Origin: a virus
IMG/VR virus record: IMGVR_UViG_3300030109_002348
Span: 1-31,079 of that record
Strand: one strand, 5' to 3'
Length of the DNA: 31,079 nucleotides
The translations under genes and the position numbers were made by a program. Shown one piece after another: positions 6,346-14,881 of the stretch. The notes beneath the pieces are model-generated. The model saw nothing but the letters and a program-made list of their open reading frames with translations, did no database searches and was not told the DNA's origin. The stretch's first letter is position 1; each line of letters starts with the position of its first letter.

Positions 6346-9300
6346 TCATGCATCTAAATCGTTGTACTGCTCTTCCTTTTCCTTCTTTTCTTTAGGCTTC
6401 TTAGGATAGTCGGATGGCTTTTCTGGGTCTTCTTCAGGTCTTTCCTTCATGTCCCAGTCGGGTATGGCGTGCTCAGAAGTTAGACTAGTTGGTCCTCTAG
6501 GACTAGCTATATCAGAACCAACGTCTATTCCCAACGCCCTACCGCCACTCATAGGATAATGACCACTGCCTGCTTTTTCCAAAGCCTCCAATGCTTTCTC
6601 CATTATCAGCAAGGCCTTCAGGGTGTCTTTTGGTTTCAACAGAATGTTCTTGTCCTTCTTGGGTTTGAGTAGACCACCGCTCTGATGCTCTATTCTCTTA
6701 GCGCGTTCTTCGGTCATACCGTCTTTTGCATTGTTCTCATCCCAATCTGCTCTATCTGCGTTAGTGCTAAGATAATCAAATTCTTTTTTCTCTTTCAACA
6801 ATTCATTGAAACCTTGTCGCCAATAAGGTTCTAGACTGTTAGCGAGTCTTAGAGAATAATCCGACTTGGTTATACTACCTATAGCCGCCATTGGATTTAC
6901 AGGCTCGTTATCGACTATCTCGTACTTGACTAAATCCTCTGGTAAATGTATTACAAAGTGACCTCTATCGATTTCCATAGCAAAGGGAATGTGTATGTTC
7001 TCTACCGCCTTTGCAAGCAAAACCCACTTTGGATGCCTCTCCTCTCCTTTCATATACGTAGACTTAGCATCCCTCAAGAGTAATTTTTGCCCATCACCGC
7101 CGAGGTCCTTGATAGCATCCTCGAAACCAACCTCATCAGTAACACGTATGGATTCGGGGCTAGGGACATGAACAGGCTCATGACTTTCGAACTGTCCCCT
7201 CAGTAACTTAACTCGCTCTCTAGTAGTAAGGTCAGTGACATCCGTCTCCTCGTACAGCATTATGTCGTTTATGTGCAAATCATCACCGACTATGGTGCAA
7301 TCAATGACATAATCCCTCTCACAGACCTTCCTGAGTGATGCTCTTATCTCATCATCGACGCCGACTTTCTCGCCATCCTCATCAGTGATATCTATTCTTT
7401 TTCCCTTTCTCTTCACTTTCACTCTCTTACCATCGTGATACTTCGATATGACCCACTCGCCAGTAAAGCCCCGTAGTTGCTCCATATCCTCAATCTCAAA
7501 TATTCTGTGAAGCGGGTCAATGAGTGGCAGTTCCTTAGGAAGTTCCGCTTTCAGCATTTTTCCAACCTGATAGAAATCATCAACCGGTGCCTCACCGGTA
7601 TTCTGGTTTATTCTCATTTGGTTGTTCTGCAAAGCAGAGAGTTGTGATAAACCGGGACTGGAAAGCAGTTCATCGACATACTCTGGAGTGTCTTGGAACA
7701 GAGCCCGTATCCAAGGCTCGCTGACTGAGTTTAACAATTGCTCATTCGGCATGTTGGCACCAACCACAGGAGTATTTTGTGAACCCATAAACTCGTGACC
7801 GATGGTCGGTGACATGGGATATCCGTAGTCCATTCTGCCTGAGTTGAAAGCCGGGACCACTGTGTTGCCCTCTAGACTGGATACTGGTCTTATCGGTACG
7901 GTCATCTTACCATGGACTGGTTTTGTTACATCACCAGCACTGGCATCCTCTAGAGGACCGGATTGTCCCTCGTCAAATGTGTAGATACCATTTGACATTG
8001 CTTGGTAATATGCTTTCATTCTTTTCGATGAGGCCTGAATGGGATAAGCACCTCGGCTTGATTTACCTCTAGGAGGCAATGGATGGGGGTGCACTTCTAA
8101 ACCGTATGTGGTTAAATCACCTCTTTCTCTAAATTTTGGACTTCCTAAACGAGTAAGCGCACTCATCGCCCCATACTCGGGATTTGCCATGTTCAATGGT
8201 ATAGAGTCTTTAGAATACGGATGATTCTCAAAATCTCCGATATGCTCCCTCATTGGTCTGTCTATATCCTTGAACTCTGAGAAGTCTTCACCGGCGATGT
8301 CTTCACCCATGCGTAGTATCTGTCCAAATGTAGCAGCTTTAGTGGGACCAACCAATTTACCCAGCATCTCCTCAACTTGTAACCTATGGGCATCGTTGTC
8401 ACTGTCTGGCATCTCAAGTAGTTCCATAGCCTCATCAATTTCTTCCTCAGTTACGTTTTTAGGGTCTTCCGGGGGATTCAACACAACAGCGTTATCCCTG
8501 AGTGTGGTTGCTAGTTCCTTGTGTGGAGACTCCTGTCCTCTGTTTTGCAGTACCTGCTCCAGACTGTCCCTCGTCCCCTCCCTCTCATGATAACCTATAG
8601 TAGAGAGGTCATGGTCACCGTCCACCATTAAACCGCGACTAGCGTCATAAGCCAAGCGCATGATATTAGCCATCGCGGTGACAGGGTCGAGAGTGCTGAA
8701 AGCATCAGGGTTCTCCTTGAGTATCCCCGGCAGTAACTTTGTTCTGGCGTATGTTACTGTTGCTCTCAAGTCAGCGTCCAGCTTTTCATAGAAATCATCA
8801 CCAAATCTACCATAAGCATCCTTACGGGTATCGAGTTGGCCCATCTCTATATTTTCTTGAGCGGCTCTCAGTCGCTCCATGTCACCTCTGAGAATCCTCA
8901 ATTCTGCTTGTCTGTTACTCGTAGGAATCTCACCGGATTCGAGTTGTCTAATACGGGCCTCTACTTCTAGCATCTCACTTAGGATGTTCTTAAATTCTTG
9001 AGTTTCATCAATATTCTTCTTTTCACCAACTAACGCGAGATACTCAGGGTGACGGTCAGGCCTTGGTCCCAATTCTGGATTATCGTACAATTCCTTAAAG
9101 TTTCTAACAAGTTTATCCGAGGGATTAGCAGGGTTGCTACCCCTGCTAAGAGAGAAATCTAATCTGTGAGCGGCTCCTCCCCTGTTCATCAGTGAAGCAT
9201 CGCCCCTTGTAGAACCTATACCAGCAAAAGGGTGGCTTTGTTGGAAGTCTGCCGCAGTCTCTCTATTGAATTTTAAATCTTGAAAATGAGTATCCTCAGT

Positions 9301-11559
9301 TGGTAACTCATCATGGAGGCTCGCCATGAGTTCTGGGAAATAAGTCGTCAAGTCATCCGTGTAGTTGTTATGAGAGCTTCTAGTCTTAGGACGTTCTCCG
9401 ACACCTCTTTTTGAAACACCGTGTCTAGTCGATATCTGTGCAGGTGTGAGAGGAGTTGACTGCTCAGACATGAGAGGACTGATTAGCAGACCTCCGTATG
9501 CACCGACATTGTCGTTATCGAGAATAGTTTTATCCTTGCCTTCGGGGTGTGCTGGGTCGTTAAATATGAGATAGTTAGAAAGGAATTCGTTGTACGTTGC
9601 TGGGTCCTTACCAAGACCACCCCTATCACCGAAGTACTTGGTCATCAAATGACCCAACCCCCTCCTCTTACCATCCATGAAGATATAGTGGTCATCGTGC
9701 CCATCAGGTAAATCGGATGCTCTAGGCGGCGCATGGCCCGACCTTAGGAATCCCTTTGCATTCTTGATATCCTTGGACTGCATACCCAAAGAGACACTTC
9801 TGTCATATTGTTTCAGTGCTCTTTCAACGTCATCCTTGGGCAACAAGGGTCCTTCATATAACTCACCGGGGATTGTTGGATGCTCATCTAGTTCATTCAG
9901 TTCACTGTCGTACCCGGCGAGACTCAGAAATCCATCTCTGGATAGTTGCGCCTGATTTGACCTATTAGCATGAGCCAGAAATCCCTCTGCTGGAGAATCG
10001 CTTGTCTCCAAGTGCGCATTTACAATCGGGTGATTAAAATCATCATGGGCGAATAATTCACCCAACTGTATAGCCTCATTAGGGTCTTCCACATTTTTAT
10101 TGAGCACTGAGTTCAATTCTTTCAGTAACTTATCGTAAAGTTTTGCCTCTCTCAGAGCGGTTGCCATACCACCTTCAGTGCCTTTGAATTTAGTGTCATC
10201 TTCGGATTCTATGGTCTTTGGCACATTAGCGGGTCCTGACTTTTGATTCCTGCCGAACCAGTGGTACTCAGCCCCAGTATTCATCTCTAGGTTCTTCTTG
10301 AGTCTAGTCATAGGGAACTCCTTACCATCGGATAACTTGACTAATTGACGTTCAGGGTCATCAGTCGTATGCTTATTGATGTGCTGAAGCACCTTGGTTC
10401 GGTCCTCCGGCTTCAAGAAGTACAAGCCCTTCATCAGAGTGTTCCAACCCATGGAGTGGCTGTGTCTCATGCTATATGGCTCAGCAGCTTCTGGATTCCG
10501 AGTCCTGAGGTCATCCGCCTCTTGCTGCGATAAACCCTCAGTCGGGTAAACAGTCGTAGTGGCAGTGCCACCTCTTGACATCTTGTCCATCCTATCTTTG
10601 AAGTGCTGCATCTGCATGGCCCTCTCTTTATTCTCTTCCGATAGCCCAGAGAATTTTTCCTCAAGAGCAGCCATGTCAGTCCCCTCCTCTTCCTTCCATC
10701 TCTCGTAATCGTTGATGCGTGTCGTTTCCATGTGGTCATACGGACTATCCACATCATTCGACGTAGGTCCACCGAAGAAGGAGAAGGCTCTCTCACCCTC
10801 ACGTCTATCGACACTGTCGTAAATCGGAGAGCCTTTTTTCCTGTGATGCTTCTCATGAGCGTTCTCGGCTCTCATAGCTTGTTTGGCGAAGGACTCCTCC
10901 TCAGGAGCCTCTACCATTTTCTCATGAAAGTCATCCTCCCACCATGGTGTTTCATCATGACCGAAGTACTTCTCAAAGAGCATGGACTCATAGGTGGGTC
11001 TACCAGTAACGATGTTCTTCATTCTCAGAGGGTGAACATCCGGGTGGAATGGGTGGTGAATAGAATAGTCTTCTCCAGCATCAGGTTTGGCACCGGGCCA
11101 TTCACCATGCGCCATGCCAATGTCGTGATTACCGGTTATTCTGTCCTCCATCCCTATTACTTGCCCACTTTCATCAATCACAGTTTTCCTATAAGGATGA
11201 CTGGTCACATGCTGAGATAGAAGCCTAGAGAGGTTCCTTTCCCCAAGACCGAGGGTTCTATCCTTTTTTCTCTTTTCCTCTGCCTGCCTAACTTCTGGCA
11301 GACTAGCGAATCTATCCTCATCGCCCTCAAGCATCTGAATTAATTCGTTTGGTGATAGCCTTTGTTTTAGAATATCAGTAGCGGCCTTCAAACAGAGTAA
11401 ATCGTCATTCGTGGCTTCATAGTCTATACCTGAGCGTATGATGTTGTCAACGGAGAGAAGGTAGTGACCTGCTTCTTCCTCATAATCATATCCAAGTGTT
11501 ATTGACTTGAGGAGGTCTATTCTGTTTCTTTCAAGAACCTGTAGACCGTCTTCACGCAC
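6346..11559 (-). CDS. Giant virion-associated protein (1737 aa) with degenerate DNA-ligase-like domain
   Basis: The largest gene in the window, between the portal region and the protease. It begins at GTG with AAGGTGATTAA just upstream. Residues 1-1330 are charged, helical and His/Asp/Pro-rich with no domain I recognise. About residues 1350-1515 resemble an ATP-dependent DNA ligase adenylation domain: WVISKYHDGKRVKV (motif I-like), YVIDCTIVGDD (III-like), DVTDLTTRERVKLL, then GGDGQKLLLRDAKSTY and HPKWVLLAK (IV/V-like). The catalytic lysine position is occupied by Tyr1374, with Lys1373 one residue off, the motif III Glu is Thr, and the motif IV Lys is Arg. It therefore looks catalytically dead. 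The C-terminus is Lys/Glu/Pro-rich. A minor head or internal, perhaps ejected, DNA-binding protein is plausible. Confidence 0.72.
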   Translation of the reverse strand: MREDGLQVLERNRIDLLKSITLGYDYEEEAGHYLLSVDNIIRSGIDYEATNDDLLCLKAATDILKQRLSPNELIQMLEGDEDRFASLPEVRQAEEKRKKDRTLGLGERNLSRLLSQHVTSHPYRKTVIDESGQVIGMEDRITGNHDIGMAHGEWPGAKPDAGEDYSIHHPFHPDVHPLRMKNIVTGRPTYESMLFEKYFGHDETPWWEDDFHEKMVEAPEEESFAKQAMRAENAHEKHHRKKGSPIYDSVDRREGERAFSFFGGPTSNDVDSPYDHMETTRINDYERWKEEEGTDMAALEEKFSGLSEENKERAMQMQHFKDRMDKMSRGGTATTTVYPTEGLSQQEADDLRTRNPEAAEPYSMRHSHSMGWNTLMKGLYFLKPEDRTKVLQHINKHTTDDPERQLVKLSDGKEFPMTRLKKNLEMNTGAEYHWFGRNQKSGPANVPKTIESEDDTKFKGTEGGMATALREAKLYDKLLKELNSVLNKNVEDPNEAIQLGELFAHDDFNHPIVNAHLETSDSPAEGFLAHANRSNQAQLSRDGFLSLAGYDSELNELDEHPTIPGELYEGPLLPKDDVERALKQYDRSVSLGMQSKDIKNAKGFLRSGHAPPRASDLPDGHDDHYIFMDGKRRGLGHLMTKYFGDRGGLGKDPATYNEFLSNYLIFNDPAHPEGKDKTILDNDNVGAYGGLLISPLMSEQSTPLTPAQISTRHGVSKRGVGERPKTRSSHNNYTDDLTTYFPELMASLHDELPTEDTHFQDLKFNRETAADFQQSHPFAGIGSTRGDASLMNRGGAAHRLDFSLSRGSNPANPSDKLVRNFKELYDNPELGPRPDRHPEYLALVGEKKNIDETQEFKNILSEMLEVEARIRQLESGEIPTSNRQAELRILRGDMERLRAAQENIEMGQLDTRKDAYGRFGDDFYEKLDADLRATVTYARTKLLPGILKENPDAFSTLDPVTAMANIMRLAYDASRGLMVDGDHDLSTIGYHEREGTRDSLEQVLQNRGQESPHKELATTLRDNAVVLNPPEDPKNVTEEEIDEAMELLEMPDSDNDAHRLQVEEMLGKLVGPTKAATFGQILRMGEDIAGEDFSEFKDIDRPMREHIGDFENHPYSKDSIPLNMANPEYGAMSALTRLGSPKFRERGDLTTYGLEVHPHPLPPRGKSSRGAYPIQASSKRMKAYYQAMSNGIYTFDEGQSGPLEDASAGDVTKPVHGKMTVPIRPVSSLEGNTVVPAFNSGRMDYGYPMSPTIGHEFMGSQNTPVVGANMPNEQLLNSVSEPWIRALFQDTPEYVDELLSSPGLSQLSALQNNQMRINQNTGEAPVDDFYQVGKMLKAELPKELPLIDPLHRIFEIEDMEQLRGFTGEWVISKYHDGKRVKVKRKGKRIDITDEDGEKVGVDDEIRASLRKVCERDYVIDCTIVGDDLHINDIMLYEETDVTDLTTRERVKLLRGQFESHEPVHVPSPESIRVTDEVGFEDAIKDLGGDGQKLLLRDAKSTYMKGEERHPKWVLLAKAVENIHIPFAMEIDRGHFVIHLPEDLVKYEIVDNEPVNPMAAIGSITKSDYSLRLANSLEPYWRQGFNELLKEKKEFDYLSTNADRADWDENNAKDGMTEERAKRIEHQSGGLLKPKKDKNILLKPKDTLKALLIMEKALEALEKAGSGHYPMSGGRALGIDVGSDIASPRGPTSLTSEHAIPDWDMKERPEEDPEKPSDYPKKPKEKKEKEEQYNDLDA

Positions 11560-11571
11560 TTAATCACCTTC

Positions 11572-11718
11572 TCACCTCATCGCCGGTGCATATTGTGCGC
11601 ATTGGCTTAAACTCATTCCATCATGGCCGGGTAGTTTACAACCTTCGTATGCATTTGCACCGCATCTCGCGCAAGGACTCATTACGGCTGGTGCCTTAAT
11701 CACTGCTATCTTACCCAC
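11572..11718 (-). CDS. Small Cys-cluster protein, 48 aa
   Basis: A short gene in a gap that would otherwise look empty. It starts at GTG, 2 bases after the upstream stop, with AGAGGGAT as ribosome-binding site, and its TGA lies next to the GAGGTGA/AAGGTGATTAA signals of the giant gene. The protein holds SPCARCGANAYEGCKLPGH and a later SQCAQYAP. CxxC followed by two more Cys and a His is a likely zinc-binding knuckle. Position, spacing and the Cys pattern all support it being real. It may bind metal and interact with neighbouring virion proteins. Confidence 0.6.
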   Translation of the reverse strand: MGKIAVIKAPAVMSPCARCGANAYEGCKLPGHDGMSLSQCAQYAPAMR

Positions 11719-11720
11719 GT

Positions 11721-12341
11721 TTATCCCTCTGTCAAGTGACCGGGTGCAGGGGTATCATGTGGATTCTGGTTTCTATTCAAAGACTCTAGGTTTACAGTAG
11801 ATGAAGATGCGCCTTTGTTAGCAACGTCTTCTGAATCTAGTAGACTGTTGTTGGTGCTGTATTGTTGATGATATGTGTTGCCACCGGTCTCAATCATAAA
11901 TTGAGTTGACTCAGGATTTGTGTTGAAGGTCTGTATCTTGTGTTGTGAGCCTTTCTTCATGTCGACCGCTGCCTTACCCGTGCAACCCATCTTCATGCAC
12001 ATGCCTTTCTCCATATCCATCTTCTTCTCACCACAGGTAGCGCACATCCCCATGCCCTTTCCCTTCTCGACTTTGTCGTGAGCCTTATCACACTGTGCCT
12101 TTTCTTTTGCCGTGCACTCAGAGTATTTCTTACCGAAGTTCTTCATGCAGTACTTGTCTTTTTCACCCATGTCTGCTTTCTTCTTCTCATCTTTGGTACC
12201 CTTACCATCTGCTGCGAATGCTGGAACTTTCTTACCCTCATGTTCGACCATGTCAAGTTTCTCAGCCTTCTCTAGTAGGCTTTTGGCTCTCTTTAGCAGT
12301 TCATATGCCTCGCCTGAGGCTGGGCTTGGTATAGGTCTCAT
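11721..12341 (-). CDS. Cys/Lys/Met-rich putative metal-binding protein, 206 aa
   Basis: The N-terminus is helical (EAYELLKRAKSLLEKAEKL). The centre is a Lys-rich, Cys-rich region, about residues 55-130, with YCMKNFGKKYSECTAKEKAQC, then CATCG and CMKMGC. That gives seven cysteines with unusually many Met and Lys residues, suggestive of metal binding. The C-terminal third is Asn/Ser/Gln-rich and probably disordered. AAGGAG sits 10 bases before the ATG. It lies between the portal and the giant protein, so a virion-associated or assembly role is likely. I do not recognise the family. Confidence 0.6.
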   Translation of the reverse strand: MRPIPSPASGEAYELLKRAKSLLEKAEKLDMVEHEGKKVPAFAADGKGTKDEKKKADMGEKDKYCMKNFGKKYSECTAKEKAQCDKAHDKVEKGKGMGMCATCGEKKMDMEKGMCMKMGCTGKAAVDMKKGSQHKIQTFNTNPESTQFMIETGGNTYHQQYSTNNSLLDSEDVANKGASSSTVNLESLNRNQNPHDTPAPGHLTEG

Positions 12342-12342
12342 T

Positions 12343-12684
12343 TTAATACAACTCCTTTACTTCTCTTGTTTGGTCAGCCATCTCGTGTATTTCTGACCAA
12401 GTTAGATTATGAATTTCCTCATTGGTGTAATCATTGGAATCAGCCTTTACAATAGCGCTTGAACTTTCTACGGGTAGGTCCCCACGTAGCGGGTCGTAAC
12501 CCACATCTTCGCTCAAGGGAGTGCTGGCTGACACGTAACCTGCTTTTCTGAGAAGCGCTTGAGGAGAGTTGAGCATCTTTCTTAGAGCAACGTTCTCCGC
12601 TTTGAGAATCTGAACATCGTTATCCATGCTCTCCATCTTTGAGATGAGAGTGTTCATTAATTTCTCAGCGCCGTTTTCTTCCAT
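12343..12684 (-). CDS. Coiled-coil protein with scaffold-like C-terminal motif, 113 aa
   Basis: I start this gene at the ATG at 12684, 8 bases after GGTGAG, rather than at a GTG three codons earlier that lacks a binding site. Residues about 5-40 form a short coiled coil (LMNTLISKMESMDNDVQILKA). The C-terminus reads EEIHNLTWSEIHEMADQ, close to the MSWSEVHNLATRAF end of the protease-scaffold protein. The shared tail suggests both bind the same partner, for example the capsid or portal protein. The protein could be an auxiliary scaffold or a portal-associated assembly factor. That role is inferred from the motif and from location next to the portal. Confidence 0.62.
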   Translation of the reverse strand: MEENGAEKLMNTLISKMESMDNDVQILKAENVALRKMLNSPQALLRKAGYVSASTPLSEDVGYDPLRGDLPVESSSAIVKADSNDYTNEEIHNLTWSEIHEMADQTREVKELY

Positions 12685-12689
12685 CAGTT

Positions 12690-13055
12690 TCACTCACCGG
12701 GTCCGATGTATCTACCAAATGTGCTTCTTGCTTTCTGCATTCTTGAGTTTGTTCGTGCTGACATGATTGTTCCGGGTAACTGAATATCTCTGTTTGCTGG
12801 GTCAAAAGATGAGCCAGATTCATTGAAAGACGCGGTTGGCACTGCATTAGCGTAAACAGTCAGAGGGTCAGATGCGACTTCCTCTGCTTTTTTGATTGCG
12901 TAAACTAGGTCTTCCTCCAAGTAGGAACTGAGTTTCTTTATCTCAGATAGGTGCATTCTAGCAGCCTCTGGTTCCCCCGCTTCTATGGCCTTGGCAAAGG
13001 CCTCATTATGTACGTTCATTTTTCTCGCCATAGGGTGCATCTTGACTAAGTCCAT
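12690..13055 (-). CDS. Hypothetical helical protein downstream of the portal, 121 aa
   Basis: The N-terminal two-thirds are helical (HNEAFAKAIEAGEPEAARMHLSEI...LSSYLEEDLVYAIKKAEEVA). The C-terminal part is basic and Ser/Arg-rich (MSARTNSRMQKARSTFGRYI). AGGGCGAG precedes the ATG. It overlaps slightly with the start region of the next gene. Position immediately after the portal gene suggests a head assembly or portal accessory part. No family is recognised. Confidence 0.6.
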   Translation of the reverse strand: MDLVKMHPMARKMNVHNEAFAKAIEAGEPEAARMHLSEIKKLSSYLEEDLVYAIKKAEEVASDPLTVYANAVPTASFNESGSSFDPANRDIQLPGTIMSARTNSRMQKARSTFGRYIGPGE

Positions 13056-13093
13056 GGTAATCTCGCCCTGCTCGTAAGCGTCACGACTTTTAA

Positions 13094-14881
13094 TTATGCA
13101 CCCCGAAACCGTCTCGCATTCATTAAAGCACGACTATTTTGCTCCTGTTGGGAAGGTTGCATTCCTCGCTGTTGAACTGAGGATATTGGAGAGCCTGAAC
13201 CGGGGGTTGACCTTCGAGCCGGAGCAGCAGGACCTCTAGGGCTTCTAATGCCAACTCCCTCTCCTCCGGGCTGTGAGGGAGGCATTACTTGTCTAAGCAT
13301 ATTCGGTGGAACCTGTCGATTCAGACCGGTTGCCCCTATAGGTCCCCCCATCATCGGAGGCGCCTGACCGGCTGGCATACCCATACCACCCATAGGCGGA
13401 CCACCCGGTGGCATACCCGGCGGCATACCCGGAGGCATGCCCTGTTGCATAGCTTCCTCAGGTGGTAATTTCTTGTAGGAGAATCTAATATCCCTATCTC
13501 CCTCTTCAAGTAGTTCAGGCTTGTAACCAAGCATTTGCATTCTTTGAGCGAGGTTGACTTCCATCTCATCCCTTCTGAGTCTGGTTATCTCATCCTCTTC
13601 TTCATTTGGATATAGTGTAATCTTCCAATCTGTAATGCCCATCTGTCGCAACATTCTTGGGAATAATATGTCTGTGTATACTTTTTGACCAAACTCAACT
13701 GCCCTGTTCGTGACTAAAATTTGCATGCCCTCATTACCAAGGCCACCGCTCTTTCCACTGTCTATCATGAAAATGCTACTAACCCCATAGAACGCAGCAA
13801 TCCTGTTTCTCATTTCATCTCTTACAGCAGTATACTGCATTTCTTCAAGAGTATCCATGAACTTGACCCAGTTTACTCCCCCTCTACCGGTCTGACTTTC
13901 AATACCTACTTTAGGTATGTAGTGGGGGTCCCTCTCCATCTTCTCATCAACTGCTTTCCAGAAAGATTTCATCGACTCTAAGTTATCAGTGGTCACGGAT
14001 ATGATACCTTTTGGAGTCCTTCTTTTCTGGTATGCAGTATACATGTAATTGTCCATTGCTGTGAGGGTCATGGCTTGTCTCCACATCGTGTTGACTGGGC
14101 TTCTACCATACAATTTACTCGGTGAGTACTTGCTGACGTGAATCACTTCACCCTCTAGATAATACTGGGTCTTACCGCTACCAGCCATGTTGGCATAATG
14201 AGCATCCTGCATGTGATTGCCACATACAGTGCACTTCTCTTCTTGACCGGGGTAAGCAACTTGGTCTCTATGGATTGGGCATACTTTGTATCTACCACCT
14301 CTGACCCCCCTCTTATCAGATATAATTCTCATGAAGATAGGGTCACCGCGAATAACCTCCTTGATTCTGTAGTGTTGTATCTCTCCTGTGTCTGGGTCAA
14401 TAAAGTAGTCTTTGACTAATATTAGGAAAGCATCATCAACCACATTGAGGTCCTTCTCTATTTCGAACATGACTTGCATGAAGTTCTGTTCCATTTGATT
14501 CTCGCCTTTTAGCAACCACTTTGCATACGTGGTCTGATGGGGGTCAGGACCCCTTACCTCACCACCACAGATGTCACAAGCATCTACTTCAAATTGATAT
14601 TCTTCATCACACTCAACACACTTTTTCTGGAACTTCTTCTCCCAGTAATATCCTCTCCTGAATATCTCCTGTTGTAATTTTGAGATAACAGTTCTAAGAA
14701 TAAGATTTTCATGAGAAACTGCGTAAAGAGCGGGTATAGTTATCCCTTGAGCCAGAACTGGCTCTTGTATACCAGTTGTATAGAGAGGCATCTGGGGTTG
14801 AGGGGTAGAGCGGATTCTGAATGGACTCCTTATCGCATCTATAAATCGGCCTACTGGTCCCCTCTCTGCTTCATCAACCAT
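13094..14881 (-). CDS. Portal protein with two Zn-ribbon-like inserts and Pro-rich tail
   Basis: 595 aa from the chosen ATG, which overlaps the previous stop as TAATG and has AGGAGGG 6 bases upstream. A longer frame starting 6 codons earlier is less likely because that site would lie inside the protein. The core (about 250-440) matches portal features: YGRSPVNTMWRQAMTL, 'IISVTTDNLESMKSFW', 'MRNRIAAFYGVSSIFM'. The portal forms the dodecameric DNA channel at one capsid vertex and docks terminase. Unusual are two cysteine sites: C88/C91 with C102/C105, and C201/H204 with C217/C220. The last 120 residues are Pro/Gly/Met-rich with a GMPP tandem repeat. Confidence 0.85.
   Translation of the reverse strand: MVDEAERGPVGRFIDAIRSPFRIRSTPQPQMPLYTTGIQEPVLAQGITIPALYAVSHENLILRTVISKLQQEIFRRGYYWEKKFQKKCVECDEEYQFEVDACDICGGEVRGPDPHQTTYAKWLLKGENQMEQNFMQVMFEIEKDLNVVDDAFLILVKDYFIDPDTGEIQHYRIKEVIRGDPIFMRIISDKRGVRGGRYKVCPIHRDQVAYPGQEEKCTVCGNHMQDAHYANMAGSGKTQYYLEGEVIHVSKYSPSKLYGRSPVNTMWRQAMTLTAMDNYMYTAYQKRRTPKGIISVTTDNLESMKSFWKAVDEKMERDPHYIPKVGIESQTGRGGVNWVKFMDTLEEMQYTAVRDEMRNRIAAFYGVSSIFMIDSGKSGGLGNEGMQILVTNRAVEFGQKVYTDILFPRMLRQMGITDWKITLYPNEEEDEITRLRRDEMEVNLAQRMQMLGYKPELLEEGDRDIRFSYKKLPPEEAMQQGMPPGMPPGMPPGGPPMGGMGMPAGQAPPMMGGPIGATGLNRQVPPNMLRQVMPPSQPGGEGVGIRSPRGPAAPARRSTPGSGSPISSVQQRGMQPSQQEQNSRALMNARRFRGA
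13407..13442 (-). repeat. Three tandem 12-bp units encoding GMPP repeats in the portal tail
   Basis: Three adjacent 12-base units (ggNggcatNccc on the plus strand) encode GMPPGMPPGMPP. They lie in the Pro/Gly-rich C-terminus of the portal and are probably prone to slippage in copy number. Confidence 0.8.

Noticed and set aside
10467-10856. A 129-aa minus-strand frame overlapping the giant gene
   Set aside because: A shifted-frame shadow of the giant gene with an Arg-rich, unstructured sequence and no start signal; the giant frame is continuous through it.
10732-11220. A 162-aa plus-strand frame
   Set aside because: It lies wholly within the giant minus-strand gene, has no ribosome-binding site or recognisable domain, and its composition is that of an antisense shadow. 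The same applies to the other plus-strand frames in the window.
6346-11559. An active ATP-dependent DNA ligase
   Set aside because: The order of ligase-like segments is visible, but the nucleophilic lysine and other key residues of the motifs are replaced, and the domain is a small part of a very large protein in the head-gene region.
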